From positions 1-34,898 of the forward strand of contig CAMYJI010000052.1 in the NCBI GenBank assembly GCA_947258545.1: a stretch of DNA of 34,898 nt. Reading direction: 5' to 3'. The notes under the pieces were generated by a model that ran no database searches, was not told the origin of the DNA, and saw nothing but the letters and a program-made list of their open reading frames with translations. Shown piece after piece: positions 1 to 8,583 of this stretch. The DNA is from an uncultured Ectothiorhodospiraceae bacterium. Its GTDB lineage: Bacteria; Pseudomonadota; Gammaproteobacteria; UBA9214. The position numbers and the translations under genes are program-made. How positions within the stretch are numbered: position 1 is the stretch's first letter; every line of letters begins with the position of its first letter.

Positions 1-75
1 GGTGACGCCGAGATCGCTCGCCTGCAAATCAAGGAATCACACGCTTACCTACAGGCCCATAACCTCGCACCCTAG
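1..75 (+). CDS. 3' end of an unidentified CDS (partial)
   Basis: Frame 1 is open from the first base and stops at TAG (73-75), giving 24 residues that end in ...YLQAHNLAP. The composition is protein-like (helical, charged), but too little remains to identify a family. The GGGGTCGG-containing repeats just downstream recall sequence often seen around REP-associated (Y1) transposase genes, so a transposase end is one possibility. This is inference only. Confidence 0.3.
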   Translation, partial: GDAEIARLQIKESHAYLQAHNLAP

Positions 76-105
76 CTTCGGGATCTTGTAGGTGGGCTAC
101 GAATA

Positions 106-135
106 GAAAAGGGGTCGGGAGAAAAGGGGTCGGTG
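106..135 (+). repeat. 15-bp tandem direct repeat
   Basis: Two adjacent 15-bp units share the first 13 bases, GAAAAGGGGTCGG (106-118 and 121-133). The repeat lies directly after the partial gene at the window start. No function is assigned. Confidence 0.7.
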
Positions 136-741
136 TAGGCTTTTTAGTAAAAGACAATTGTATCCAGGCAGGTAAAAGGAGTTATCGATGCCAAGGGAGC
201 CACTATTCAGGCGGGGCTGGATTACTATCGGGTGATTGTCTGAATTGCTTGTATGAATGACCATCTCTCAGACACCGAGTTTTTCAACAGAATCGGCCGG
301 AATCGGAACTACGCAATCGCGCCGAAGGGCGGCGCTCCTACAATATGTCTATGTCCGTTTGTGGCCGATTGATACCCGTTCATGAATCCCGCAACAGCAG
401 AATTTTATGTTTCCTGGGGACGGCAGCTCTCTGAGGTTTCCGGTCATTCATCCAGGCGAGTGAGACTCGCTATGAGTTAACAATGCCTGTTAGATCGGGT
501 GCCGGCTATATACAGGTTATTACTTGATATCCTGTGTTAGTTCGATTATGGCAAAGTTATCTCCCTGTTTGTTGGCTATCACCTTTGCAGATCTGTTCCC
601 GGGTTGAACGGAGTTTCGGGAGCAGACGGCAGTCGTGCTCATGAAGCCGCTGACAAACCGGTCACTTGAATGCTTTTATATTATTATGTCTAAATACCTG
701 AAACCGTCTGCGTCTTCACGATGTACGATCATTTTTTTATA
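136..741. other. 606-bp stretch without a recognisable intact gene
   Basis: I see no intact gene here. A short open stretch in frame 1 (about 148-243) reads as plausible protein ending in GLDYYRVIV and stops at TGA, but it follows two in-frame stop codons, so at most it is a gene remnant. A half copy of the 67-bp repeat family lies at 311-342. The remainder is AT-richer than the flanking genes and shows no convincing RNA or terminator. Confidence 0.5.
311..342 (+). repeat. Partial copy (right half) of the 67-bp REP-like repeat
   Basis: This stretch matches the right half of the elements at 21275, 21461, 24650 and 24880. It contains the ATCGCGCC core, the GC-rich hairpin arm and the terminal GCTCCTACA. 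The left half is absent, so it is a decayed or truncated copy. Confidence 0.7.
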
Positions 742-762
742 CCTTTGCGCCTTTGCGGTTAA
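742..762 (+). repeat. Single copy of a CTTTGCG-type dispersed repeat
   Basis: These 21 bases are identical to 19410-19430, the right arm of the inverted repeat beside the FKBP gene. Here the element is solitary and sits just upstream of the ispH promoter. Confidence 0.7.
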
Positions 763-771
763 TTAACGCCG

Positions 772-800
772 TTAATCAGTGCCGCCCGATGGCGTATAAT
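772..800 (+). promoter_or_regulatory. Predicted sigma-70 promoter of ispH
   Basis: A perfect -10 hexamer TATAAT (795-800) lies 17 bp after a weak -35 TTAATC (772-777). Transcription would start near 807, giving a leader of about 22 nt before the ispH ATG at 829. A weak purine-rich RBS (GGAAAG) lies in that leader. Confidence 0.6.
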
Positions 801-828
801 CACGGCTGATTCTGGAAAGCCGACTACC

Positions 829-1761
829 ATGCAAATTCTTCTCGCCAATCCCCGCGGTTTCTGTGCCGGTGTCGATCGGGCCATCGACATCGTCGAGCGC
901 GCCCTGGAGCTCTTCGGTGCCCCCATCTATGTGCGCCACGAGGTGGTACACAACCGTTATGTGGTCGAGGGGTTGCGCGAGCGCGGTACGGTGTTCGTCG
1001 ATGAACTCGACGAGGTGCCGGATGGCGCGACGGTTATCTTCAGCGCCCACGGCGTGTCACGCGCCGTGCACGAAGCGGCGGCCGCACGCGGCCTGCGCGT
1101 GTTCGATGCGACCTGTCCCCTGGTGACCAAGGTGCACCTGGGTGTCAGCCGTCATGCCGAAGACGGTCGGGAGTGTGTCCTGATCGGGCACAAGGGGCAC
1201 CCGGAAGTGGAGGGGACCATGGGGCAGTACGACAGCTCGCGCGGCGGTGGCATCTACCTGGTGGAGACGCCTGCCGACGTGCAGCAGCTGGTGGTCAAGC
1301 ACCCGGACAACCTGGCGTTCGTGACCCAGACCACCCTGTCGGTCGATGACACGGCGCGGGTCATCGACGCCCTCAGGGCACGCTTCCCGGCCATCCAGGG
1401 TCCGCGCAAGGATGATATCTGCTATGCCACCCAGAACCGCCAGGACGCGGTCAAGGTGTTGGCGGGACGCTCCGAGGTCGTCCTGGTGGTGGGTTCACCC
1501 AACAGTTCCAACTCCAATCGCCTGCGCGAGATCGCCGCCAAGCAGGGGGTGCCGGCCTATCTGATCGATGAGGCGCGCCAGATCCGGAAGGACTGGCTCG
1601 AGGACAAGCAGACCGTCGGCATCACGGCCGGGGCCTCGGCCCCCGAGACGCTGGTCAACGGGGTGATCGGGCAATTGCGCGAGTGGGGTGCCGAGCTGGT
1701 GGAAGAGACGCAAGGCAAGTCCGAAAACGTGACCTTTTCCCTGCCGCGTGCGCTGCAATAG
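829..1761 (+). CDS. ispH: 4-hydroxy-3-methylbut-2-enyl diphosphate reductase (IspH/LytB)
   Basis: IspH is the last enzyme of the methylerythritol phosphate pathway. It reductively converts HMBPP to isopentenyl and dimethylallyl diphosphate in the cytosol using a [4Fe-4S] cluster. The 310-residue product is full length for the family. The three cluster cysteines are visible at C12 ([11 protein letters not shown]), C96 ([11 protein letters not shown]) and C198 (ICYATQNRQ). The substrate-contacting H41, H74 and H124 and the catalytic E126 (HPEVEG) are also present. The ATG at 829 gives the canonical N-terminus [12 protein letters not shown] and lies just after a TATAAT promoter. The gene converges on the minor-pilin operon that ends at 1953. 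The same neighbourhood, lytB next to pilE, occurs in Pseudomonas aeruginosa. Confidence 0.97.
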   Translation: MQILLANPRGFCAGVDRAIDIVERALELFGAPIYVRHEVVHNRYVVEGLRERGTVFVDELDEVPDGATVIFSAHGVSRAVHEAAAARGLRVFDATCPLVTKVHLGVSRHAEDGRECVLIGHKGHPEVEGTMGQYDSSRGGGIYLVETPADVQQLVVKHPDNLAFVTQTTLSVDDTARVIDALRARFPAIQGPRKDDICYATQNRQDAVKVLAGRSEVVLVVGSPNSSNSNRLREIAAKQGVPAYLIDEARQIRKDWLEDKQTVGITAGASAPETLVNGVIGQLREWGAELVEETQGKSENVTFSLPRALQ

Positions 1762-1855
1762 CCAGCCTTAAACAAACGCAGCAGGGACAGGGTGCACTCC
1801 GTGTCATTGCTGTCCCACTTAATTCCATCTCCCCTCCAAGGGGAAGGGAGAATTT

Positions 1856-1871
1856 TCGGCCGAACGGCCGA
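1856..1871. other. 16-bp GC-rich palindrome in the ispH/pilE convergent gap
   Basis: TCGGCCG-AA-CGGCCGA is a perfect inverted repeat between two converging genes. It has no T-tract, so termination is possible but not demonstrated. It could equally be a small degenerate repeat. Confidence 0.35.
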
Positions 1872-1952
1872 GCGATCCGGCTTTGGCCGGTGGTGTCTTC
1901 ACGGAAGACGGCGGGTCTTCAGGACACAGCGGTTTTCAGGGCCTGCCGGCCA

Positions 1953-2381
1953 TTATTTCCAGCATTCCTCTAAAGGCACTGTGCCGCTTATACTTTTCAC
2001 ACCCAGAGAGGTCAGGGTGAAGGTGCCGCACTTATCCTTGTCCTGGTTTCCTTTTGTAGTCGGTGCCGAATTAACAGTAAACGATATGGCATCCGGTGCA
2101 CCTGTAAAACTTAACGAATAATAACCATTTTCGGACGTGCTGGGATAGATATCTCCTGCACCACCACCGAGGGTCGCGCCGGCGTATGTACCTCGATCGG
2201 AATAAAACCGTTCCATCCTGTCGGCCAGTTCCAGTAACTCCCCCATCCCTTCCGCGCGACGTGACTTTATCACCTGGTCGCGATAGGAGGGGTAGCCAAA
2301 AGCCATAATGATCCCGATGATCGCGACCACGATCATCAGCTCGATCAGGGTGAAGCCGCGCGACCTTTTCAGATTCATCAT
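1953..2381 (-). CDS. pilE: Type IV pilin-like minor pilin PilE
   Basis: PilE is a minor pilin that joins the priming and tip complex of the type IV pilus. The 142-residue product has a short basic leader followed by the class III prepilin cleavage site G^FTLIELMIVVAIIGI, which is processed and N-methylated by PilD. The hydrophobic alpha-1 helix, the downstream Y-P-x-Y-R motif and a cysteine pair near the C-terminus (KCGTF...EECWK, likely the D-region disulphide) are typical of PilE. ATG codons at 2381 and 2378 are equally possible starts. It is the last gene of the fimT-pilVWXY1-E operon. P. aeruginosa has pilY2 between pilY1 and pilE; no pilY2 is visible here. Confidence 0.9.
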   Translation of the reverse strand: MMNLKRSRGFTLIELMIVVAIIGIIMAFGYPSYRDQVIKSRRAEGMGELLELADRMERFYSDRGTYAGATLGGGAGDIYPSTSENGYYSLSFTGAPDAISFTVNSAPTTKGNQDKDKCGTFTLTSLGVKSISGTVPLEECWK

Positions 2382-2454
2382 ACCCGGTTACCTTCTTTGG
2401 ATTGAACCAGCACGGCCGGCAATTGACCGGCCGTGCTGGATTGAACGCTATTGA

Positions 2455-3708
2455 CTACTGTCGAATGTCCGTCCAGATGACAGTGCCTTCCTTGGTTATC
2501 GGGCCCTTGGTCTCCAGGTCGATCGTCTCGATGGAAATCACCTTGGCCGGAATTGCATCGTCGCCGGACTTGTCCCTGTCGGGGTCGGTCGGATCGACAT
2601 CCCAGGGCAGCAGCTTGTGCTCGGGGACATGGCCCGGGGCGTATTCCCGGTACTTGGCATATTTCGCCAGATCTGGGTGTCCGTCCAGCAGGTCAGCCAG
2701 GGTCAGCAGCAGGGAAGCGAGTTCATCCTCGTCCTCGGCAGCTTCGATCAGTCCCAGCAGCGCGGCGAATTCCTCGAGCGGACAGGGTCTGCCTTCCGCT
2801 TCTTCATCCCATGTCTCACATTCATCAATCAGGGGATTGGTCAGGGCCTGGTATTCACCCAGCGTCAGACCGCCCAGCTCGATGCTGATTCGGCTCTTCC
2901 AGTTGGGGTCGCCGTAACAGGGGGTGCTGGCGGGCTCTGCGGTACGCAGCCCGTCCGCCAGGGCGCTGTAATGCCAGTACATGGTGGCCTCGTAGAGCAG
3001 GCCGCTTTCATCGGCACCCTTGGTCGTGTTGTCGGCCGTGACGAGATCCTTACCCGTAACCTTTGCGACTGTAAAGGCCTGCGCAAAGGTCCCGCCGAAG
3101 CGCTTGCTCCCTTTTTTGGGTAGCCAGGCCGGGTTCTGCAGCGTGAAGGTCCCAACATCCAGCAGCTGGACCGTCAGGGCCCCATTACGCCAGCGGTACC
3201 CGGTGCCTTCCTCGGAGCGGATCTCGGTGATATGCAGATTGAGTGCCGGGTCCTTGATATAGCCGTCCGGCGGCGTGGCGGGTATGCCAGTGCTGCAGGT
3301 CAACGCCGTTACACTGCCGTCGGTGTCCATGACCACGCCTGACGAACTGGCCGCTTCCAGGGTTACCTGGTCCGTGTAGCAGACCGGGTCACGGTAGTCA
3401 TGCAGGCCGAGTACGCATTGGGCCCGCGTACCGAACACACCCTCATCGAGGATGGCGCGCTGTCCATAGCCGACACGCAGGGTCGCATGATCGCTGAGAC
3501 CCATGGCGGTCACATCGTCACCGACGATGGGATCGTCTTTTGCTAGTTCAAGTTTACCACCAGCGTCTCCGGCTCTGGGGCACGCGCCGGTGTCACTCAG
3601 GATGTCAGCCAGGGTGAAGACCAGTCCTTCCGCCCTCATGGCTGCCACAGCCGTGGCGCGGTCCACGCCTTCAATCAGCGCTCTAACCTTCTCCTCGTAT
3701 TCCACCAC
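2455..3708 (-). CDS. Probable C-terminal part of PilY1, in a different frame from the N-terminal part
   Basis: The 417-residue frame begins at GTG 3708, only 17 nt after the pilY1 stop, and is open back to 3750. It shows segments I associate with PilY1/PilC C-termini: an RWRNGALTVQLL strand, LLYEATMYWHYSALADGL, and the cysteine segment TPCYGDPNW. It has no signal peptide of its own, although the PilY1 partner is exported. The simplest reading is that one PilY1 of about 1,300 residues has been split by a frameshift within 3726-3750. Independent translation from the GTG is an alternative, but a cytoplasmic fragment of this kind would make little sense. The tail after about residue 340 is acidic. 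Confidence 0.6.
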   Translation of the reverse strand: MVEYEEKVRALIEGVDRATAVAAMRAEGLVFTLADILSDTGACPRAGDAGGKLELAKDDPIVGDDVTAMGLSDHATLRVGYGQRAILDEGVFGTRAQCVLGLHDYRDPVCYTDQVTLEAASSSGVVMDTDGSVTALTCSTGIPATPPDGYIKDPALNLHITEIRSEEGTGYRWRNGALTVQLLDVGTFTLQNPAWLPKKGSKRFGGTFAQAFTVAKVTGKDLVTADNTTKGADESGLLYEATMYWHYSALADGLRTAEPASTPCYGDPNWKSRISIELGGLTLGEYQALTNPLIDECETWDEEAEGRPCPLEEFAALLGLIEAAEDEDELASLLLTLADLLDGHPDLAKYAKYREYAPGHVPEHKLLPWDVDPTDPDRDKSGDDAIPAKVISIETIDLETKGPITKEGTVIWTDIRQ

Positions 3709-3725
3709 CGGCCAGGCCCTACAGC

Positions 3726-6428
3726 CTATCTCGGCAATCCACTGGTAAGGTCATTGACCTCGGAGACCGGTATCTCGCGGCAGCCGATGACCAGGCCGGT
3801 ATCCTCGTCCAGGACCTCGACGCTGGTGGGGCATGACAGGGCGCCGGTGGTCACGTCTACAGTGGGATCGACCGGGGTGTAGCTGTCGTAGGCGCGGTTC
3901 AATTCGCCTTCCACGGCCTCGATGCAGCGTCCGTCAACCAGGATAGCTTTCTCATTCTCCGCAGTACTGCAAGCGCCCGCAACGGGGTCTACACTGGGCG
4001 TGGACGCCGCCAGGTTGGCCAGGCCGCGCCGCGGTTCGAGTTCGAACAGGTCGACATAGTCAACGCCATGAATGGTGTCGTATTCGTGCACATGGCCGTC
4101 GATGCCGCGCCCCAGGGCATCATGGGTCTCGATGTTGTAGCCCTCGCTGTGCTTGTCGACCGCGTTGGTGGCGGTCTCGCCGTTGTTCGGGCTGTCTGTC
4201 TGTACATCGATATGGCCGCTGAGCAGGGGCCCGGGCTTGGCAAGTAGCGGGATCTGCAGGATCAGGCCATTGATGAACATCTTGTCGATGCCGCTGGTGA
4301 GGCGGGCGAGCGTCGGTTGTGAGATATTGCCCTCGCCCAGGTGCAGTCCGACGGGTGCCTGGCCACCAACCTTGTCGAGATCATCAAGGGCGGAATCACC
4401 ATTGAGGTTATAGACGATAGTATCTGCGTCCGTGCCCGTGATGTAATCCAGCGACATGATCCAGCTGTCACCGACCAGTTGCACGTCACCCGTGCACACT
4501 GTGCCGGTGGGATTGGTGGTCACGAACTGCACGCGGCCGGTACGCACAAAGGGCGCACCCACCAGGCGTTCGCCGCAATTCGCGAATTCTATCATCCAGC
4601 CCTTCTTTGAGCTGAGGTCGACCGCGCTGGCGCTGTCCATGACACGCAGGACGTCCGGGAAGGCAGGGTCCGGCACAAAGGGATCATTGACTTCCTTGAC
4701 AGTCTGGGGGACCAGGTCGGTTTTCGTGATGGCCGTTACGCTTTCCGTGCCGTCAATCCAGGCCTTTTTGATCCAGAGTCCGAGGACGGCCTGTGTGGTG
4801 GTGTCGTCCAGGGCGTCGAGCTCGCTGTAGATGCTGCCTGTGCCGAAATGGAGCATATAGCTGTCGGAGTCGCGCGGGTATTCCACCAGGGAGGGGGTGC
4901 TTGAAATGGGCTGGCTGTCATCGCCGTCGAAGAGTTTAACCGAGGTCCCTCCCGAGCCATCTGCATTTATCCTGAACATCCATAGATCGCCGTTGATGTC
5001 ACCGGCGAAGGCGACATCGGGTATGAGATCGCCGTCGGTGCTGAGTAAGGCGGGCGACGAGAGGCCGCGGGTGCCGCTCTCAGTGGATATCGCAGTGACG
5101 CTGTTGGAACCGTCCAGGCTGACCAGGAGCAGTTTTGCCTGGTCGCTAACGCTGCCGTAGCCGTTCCCGGTAATGACATACCATGCGGGTGCAGCCGTCG
5201 TTCCCAGTGGAGCAATACGCGGTTGACCGTATATATGGCCGAAATCATCACCGGTCTTCTCAAACAGGACCTTGTCACCGGTGAAGTTGGGGTTGGTTAC
5301 ATTGAGCGCAAACAGTCCGGCAAATCCCGGGCCGCCGCCACCGGTCAGGATGGTACGCCAGTTGCAGCCGGTGTATGTCGAGGACGCATCTGAACAGCCA
5401 CTGAAGTCGGGGTCGACCTGGGCCGAGCCTTGCAGCAGTTTTCCATCGAGGTAGAAGGTGTGTTCATAGGTGCTGTCGCGTGCCGCCAGCCGGTCAAGCT
5501 TGCCGATCACCATGGACGGGATGTAGGCATAGACCTCGGAGCCGTCAGCCTCGTCGAAGACTTCCAGTGTGCCGCCATTGGTCGGTGTTGCGACACGGCC
5601 GGGCCGGCAGCCCTGTTTTACACCGCTGGCGCTATAACCGGAACAGGGGGTGTCACTGGCCGGGTCCATTTTGCCGGCGAAATTGGAAAAGCCGTTCAAG
5701 CCGACGAGGAGTTCACTGGGCGGGCTGATATAGACCGGGGCATTGGTGACGTCGGCCAGGAGGCTGTAGCGTCGGCGCAGGAAGCCGGCGGGCTTGTCTC
5801 TTTCGTTGGAGCGATCACCGCGAATGAAATTCAGGATGGGGCTGAACTCGGCGGGCTGGTCGACAGCCGGGTCTTCCGCGTCGGCGGTGGCCGGGTCACC
5901 GTCCGGGTCGGCGAGCGTGATTGAATCCAGCGCAATCTTTTGGGCCGCGGTCAGGTTGTTCCAGAGGAAATCTACCTGGCCACTGTTGTTGGTGATGATA
6001 TTGCGGGTCTTCCAGTAGTCAGTGACGGTATCCTCTTTGAGCAGGAAGGTAGCGCGCGCCATCCAGTTATCGGTGGTCCCATAGCCCGCACCCGATGCAT
6101 AGGCCAGGAGTACGCTATTGTCGACCTCACCGACAAGGGCCGTCGTTTTGCGAGTGCCGGCCGGGTCGCTGCCGCACGGGTCGGACAGGCACTTGCCGAT
6201 GATGTCGTACTCGATGACGTCACCCGTGTAGGCCGAATTCTCGAACCATGGCCGGTAGGCCTTGGTGTCACCACGAAGGAGGTCATTTTCTTTCAGGGCG
6301 TACTCGCCCAGCTGGACCGTTGGCTGGGTATCCGGCGCGAAGAAGGCGGCGGCATAGACCAGGGCGCTGACCGTCACAATAGCGACGGAAATTGCCTTCA
6401 GGTGACGTTGGTTGGCTAGTATTTTCAT
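3726..6428 (-). CDS. pilY1: Type IV pilus tip adhesin/assembly protein PilY1 (N-terminal and beta-propeller part)
   Basis: PilY1 sits at the pilus tip with the minor pilins. It controls extension and retraction and binds surfaces and calcium. The start is ATG 6428, preceded by an AGGAG ribosome site; it gives 900 residues and a signal-anchor-like N-terminus (about residues 10-33). The PilC/PilY1 beta-propeller is recognised by LLADVTNAPVYISPP, the calcium loop DGDLIPDVAFAGDINGDLW (about residues 463-480) and GHVHEYD (about 777-783). The N-terminal von Willebrand A domain of P. aeruginosa PilY1 is missing: the sequence passes directly into the YRPWFENSAYTGDVIEYDI segment that normally follows it. 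The frame ends at TAG 3726, and the apparent remainder continues in another frame at 2455-3708. It lies 16 nt after pilX. Confidence 0.88.
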   Translation of the reverse strand: MKILANQRHLKAISVAIVTVSALVYAAAFFAPDTQPTVQLGEYALKENDLLRGDTKAYRPWFENSAYTGDVIEYDIIGKCLSDPCGSDPAGTRKTTALVGEVDNSVLLAYASGAGYGTTDNWMARATFLLKEDTVTDYWKTRNIITNNSGQVDFLWNNLTAAQKIALDSITLADPDGDPATADAEDPAVDQPAEFSPILNFIRGDRSNERDKPAGFLRRRYSLLADVTNAPVYISPPSELLVGLNGFSNFAGKMDPASDTPCSGYSASGVKQGCRPGRVATPTNGGTLEVFDEADGSEVYAYIPSMVIGKLDRLAARDSTYEHTFYLDGKLLQGSAQVDPDFSGCSDASSTYTGCNWRTILTGGGGPGFAGLFALNVTNPNFTGDKVLFEKTGDDFGHIYGQPRIAPLGTTAAPAWYVITGNGYGSVSDQAKLLLVSLDGSNSVTAISTESGTRGLSSPALLSTDGDLIPDVAFAGDINGDLWMFRINADGSGGTSVKLFDGDDSQPISSTPSLVEYPRDSDSYMLHFGTGSIYSELDALDDTTTQAVLGLWIKKAWIDGTESVTAITKTDLVPQTVKEVNDPFVPDPAFPDVLRVMDSASAVDLSSKKGWMIEFANCGERLVGAPFVRTGRVQFVTTNPTGTVCTGDVQLVGDSWIMSLDYITGTDADTIVYNLNGDSALDDLDKVGGQAPVGLHLGEGNISQPTLARLTSGIDKMFINGLILQIPLLAKPGPLLSGHIDVQTDSPNNGETATNAVDKHSEGYNIETHDALGRGIDGHVHEYDTIHGVDYVDLFELEPRRGLANLAASTPSVDPVAGACSTAENEKAILVDGRCIEAVEGELNRAYDSYTPVDPTVDVTTGALSCPTSVEVLDEDTGLVIGCREIPVSEVNDLTSGLPR

Positions 6429-6444
6429 GAGACTTCTCCTGAAA

Positions 6445-6981
6445 TCAGGGGGCGAGCGGTTCAGTGATGACCACTGATTGAACAATGCGTTTGGCGCCCC
6501 GCGAGCTCTCGCTCTGGGCGGAGACCAGAAAGACCTGGACGATGGCGCCGGGCAGGGGTTTGATGACACCGGTTAAGGAGGAATCTTCCCCTTCATCATT
6601 ATCGAATCCGGCATTTTCTATCATATAGCGGCCCGTATCGCCGCCGGGGATCACCACCGCCGCACTTTCAAGTGGATCCCACACCAGATCTTCCGGTGTG
6701 ACATCTCCGAAGAGGTGGTACTGGGGGCCGGTGGGGTAAGGAATGCCCTTGGCATCTATGTCCAGCATATCCTCGACACCCCTGGCGAGGGCATATTCGG
6801 CATTACTGAGGGCGGTGGTCTGGAACTGGGTGTTACCGGCCATCAGGTTTTCCAGCCGCGAGATGTTCATGCCGAAGACCCCGAGTATGGTCAGGATCAA
6901 CAGGAAGATCAGCGCCATGAACAAGGCGGCACCATCCTGCCGGCTTTGCTTTAATCGTATTGTGCGCTGCGGGTGTTGCAT
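6445..6981 (-). CDS. pilX: Minor pilin assembly protein PilX
   Basis: The 178-residue protein has the PilX_N signature: a basic N-terminus, then DGAALFMALIFLLILTILG with no classical FTLIE motif, followed by NISRLENLMAGNTQ and an AEYAL helix. PilX is a minor pilin of the priming complex that works with PilV, PilW and PilY1 at the inner membrane and pilus tip. The gene lies between pilW (18-bp gap) and pilY1 (16-bp gap) on the same strand, as in P. aeruginosa. Confidence 0.88.
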   Translation of the reverse strand: MQHPQRTIRLKQSRQDGAALFMALIFLLILTILGVFGMNISRLENLMAGNTQFQTTALSNAEYALARGVEDMLDIDAKGIPYPTGPQYHLFGDVTPEDLVWDPLESAAVVIPGGDTGRYMIENAGFDNDEGEDSSLTGVIKPLPGAIVQVFLVSAQSESSRGAKRIVQSVVITEPLAP

Positions 6982-6999
6982 GCCTGGATCTCCGGCCGG

Positions 7000-8061
7000 T
7001 TAAAATTGGAAATTGGTATTGCGTAGCTGTACGGTCGAGGTGTAGAGCTGACGTCGGAAACCGTCGTCGGGTGTGTATTCCGCAATGCCCGTCAAGTCAC
7101 CCATGGTATAGCTGTTGTCGTTGTTGTAGCCGGTTTCCGGGCATTCCGAGCGGACCAGCATCCAGATGCGTGCGGCGATCACTTGTTTCCAGTCGGGTTT
7201 TGCAGGATCGGCGCCATCTGTATCGTTTATGTCGTCGGCATCGAAATACTGGTTCACCGTGCCATCACCCCGGGGGTTGGCGGCGGTGATTTCCTCGTCG
7301 ACACCGTACTGGAGCTGGAGATGATCGACGCCACTGGCAATTTCCTCGGACTCCAGGTTTCCGGCATCATTCATTGTCCGTCTGAAGAGCGCGGGAACCG
7401 CGACACCTGTCGTCGGGCAGTTTGTCGCCGAGTTGCCGATGTAGTAGGCGTGGCCAACCAGTTCAGCCTCCCTGACCGCGGCACCAGAGACATCATTGAG
7501 GCCATCTGCCTCAGCGCTGCCGAGGAAGAGGGCTCCCCGGAACAGGGAGGTACGCATGTAGAACCGGTTATTTACAAAAACTGGTGTGGTTATGCCGCCG
7601 ACCTTCCAGGGTGCCGCATAGCGGACCACGAGGATATCGCCACGGACATAATCATTGGCGCCGATGGTAGGGATGCAGGCATAGGTGCCCACGGCGTTGT
7701 TCTTTCCGAATATCCGGCGGTTCACCATCCTGATCCAGTCCGTGTTATCGGCCGTGCAGGCACCCGTTGTATCGGTATCGGTGCCAGTTGTGCCAACGAT
7801 CACGGTGGTATCGGTATTTCCCCCCCAGTAACCGGACCTGCGCAGATCGGCAACTAGCGTATCCATGGCATAGCGGCCGTTCTCCTGCATGCGCCCCAGG
7901 GAATCCTGGATGTTGAAGCTCTTCTTCGAGCCCAGAAATATATTCCCGATACCGGCAAGCAGAATAAGGGTGATCACCAGGGCGACCATGAGTTCGACCA
8001 GGCCGAAGCCGCGGCAGTTCAGCGGTGTGCAGGGGGATTGGTTTTGGCTGTTCATGTTCAT
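7000..8061 (-). CDS. pilW: Minor pilin PilW
   Basis: The product is about 353 residues when started at ATG 8061, with prepilin motif CRG^FGLVELMVALVITLILLAG. PilW is the large minor pilin that links PilX/PilV to the pilus tip. Conserved PilW features include the segment SFNIQDSLGRMQENGRYAM and the long C-terminal globular domain. I chose 8061 because its ATG overlaps the pilV stop as ATGA (8058-8061), which indicates translational coupling. The longer frame from 8115 would begin inside pilV and add a non-pilin leader. Confidence 0.9.
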   Translation of the reverse strand: MNMNSQNQSPCTPLNCRGFGLVELMVALVITLILLAGIGNIFLGSKKSFNIQDSLGRMQENGRYAMDTLVADLRRSGYWGGNTDTTVIVGTTGTDTDTTGACTADNTDWIRMVNRRIFGKNNAVGTYACIPTIGANDYVRGDILVVRYAAPWKVGGITTPVFVNNRFYMRTSLFRGALFLGSAEADGLNDVSGAAVREAELVGHAYYIGNSATNCPTTGVAVPALFRRTMNDAGNLESEEIASGVDHLQLQYGVDEEITAANPRGDGTVNQYFDADDINDTDGADPAKPDWKQVIAARIWMLVRSECPETGYNNDNSYTMGDLTGIAEYTPDDGFRRQLYTSTVQLRNTNFQF

Positions 8062-8567
8062 TCCGAAAATACCAGGCGGTAGCAGCGCAGGTCCGTGGCA
8101 GCAGCGGGCGGGCATGTGGTTCCGACAACACTCGGATCGCGCGCCTCATTCCAGCGAACGGTGACGGTGTGAGTGAGGGGGTCGGCGACCGTCTCAACGA
8201 TTTCTCCCGTCCCGCCCGGCAACAAGACTAGTGTATTTTTCCAGTCTTCCAGGTCATAGGTTGCAAGTTCTGCCGGTGTACAACTGACGGCGGCACAATC
8301 CTTGGTCGCTGTCGGATGAGTGGCGGTGTCGACAACGTAGTCACTGGCGGTGGTGCCCAACGGATTCGCCCGCATGCGATCAGTGATATCGTAGGTGACC
8401 TGTGTGGCCTGGGTGCGCATGCTGGCCATCTGGTTGGAGCGCAGGCCGGTGGTCTGAAGTGCCGCCAGGCCGAGCAGACCGATGGACAGCACCAGCAGGG
8501 CGATCAGCACCTCCAGCAGGGTAAAGCCCTGGTCATTTTTCAGACTATGTTTGTTTTCTGGTCTCAA
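8058..8567 (-). CDS. pilV: Minor pilin PilV
   Basis: The 169-residue type IV minor pilin has cleavage motif DQG^FTLLEVLIALLVLSIGLLGLAALQ. The helix segment LGLAALQTTGLRSNQMASMR is characteristic of PilV. Downstream segments ITDRMRANP and a C-terminal cysteine pair (TTCPPAAATDLRCYRLVF) are also typical. It is part of the priming complex with PilW, PilX and PilY1. It is coupled to pilW by a 4-bp ATGA overlap and lies 16 bp after fimT. Confidence 0.9.
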   Translation of the reverse strand: MRPENKHSLKNDQGFTLLEVLIALLVLSIGLLGLAALQTTGLRSNQMASMRTQATQVTYDITDRMRANPLGTTASDYVVDTATHPTATKDCAAVSCTPAELATYDLEDWKNTLVLLPGGTGEIVETVADPLTHTVTVRWNEARDPSVVGTTCPPAAATDLRCYRLVFSE

Positions 8568-8583
8568 AATAGTGTTTCCCGGT

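Noticed and set aside
2402..3262. Several plus-strand frames across the PilY1 C-terminal part
   Set aside because: They are antisense shadows with no RBS or domain features. The minus-strand frame is in line with the operon.
3726..3750. Programmed -1 frameshift signal joining the PilY1 frames
   Set aside because: The overlap has no X-XXY-YYZ slippery heptamer and no obvious downstream pseudoknot, so a mutation or sequence error is more likely than programmed shifting.
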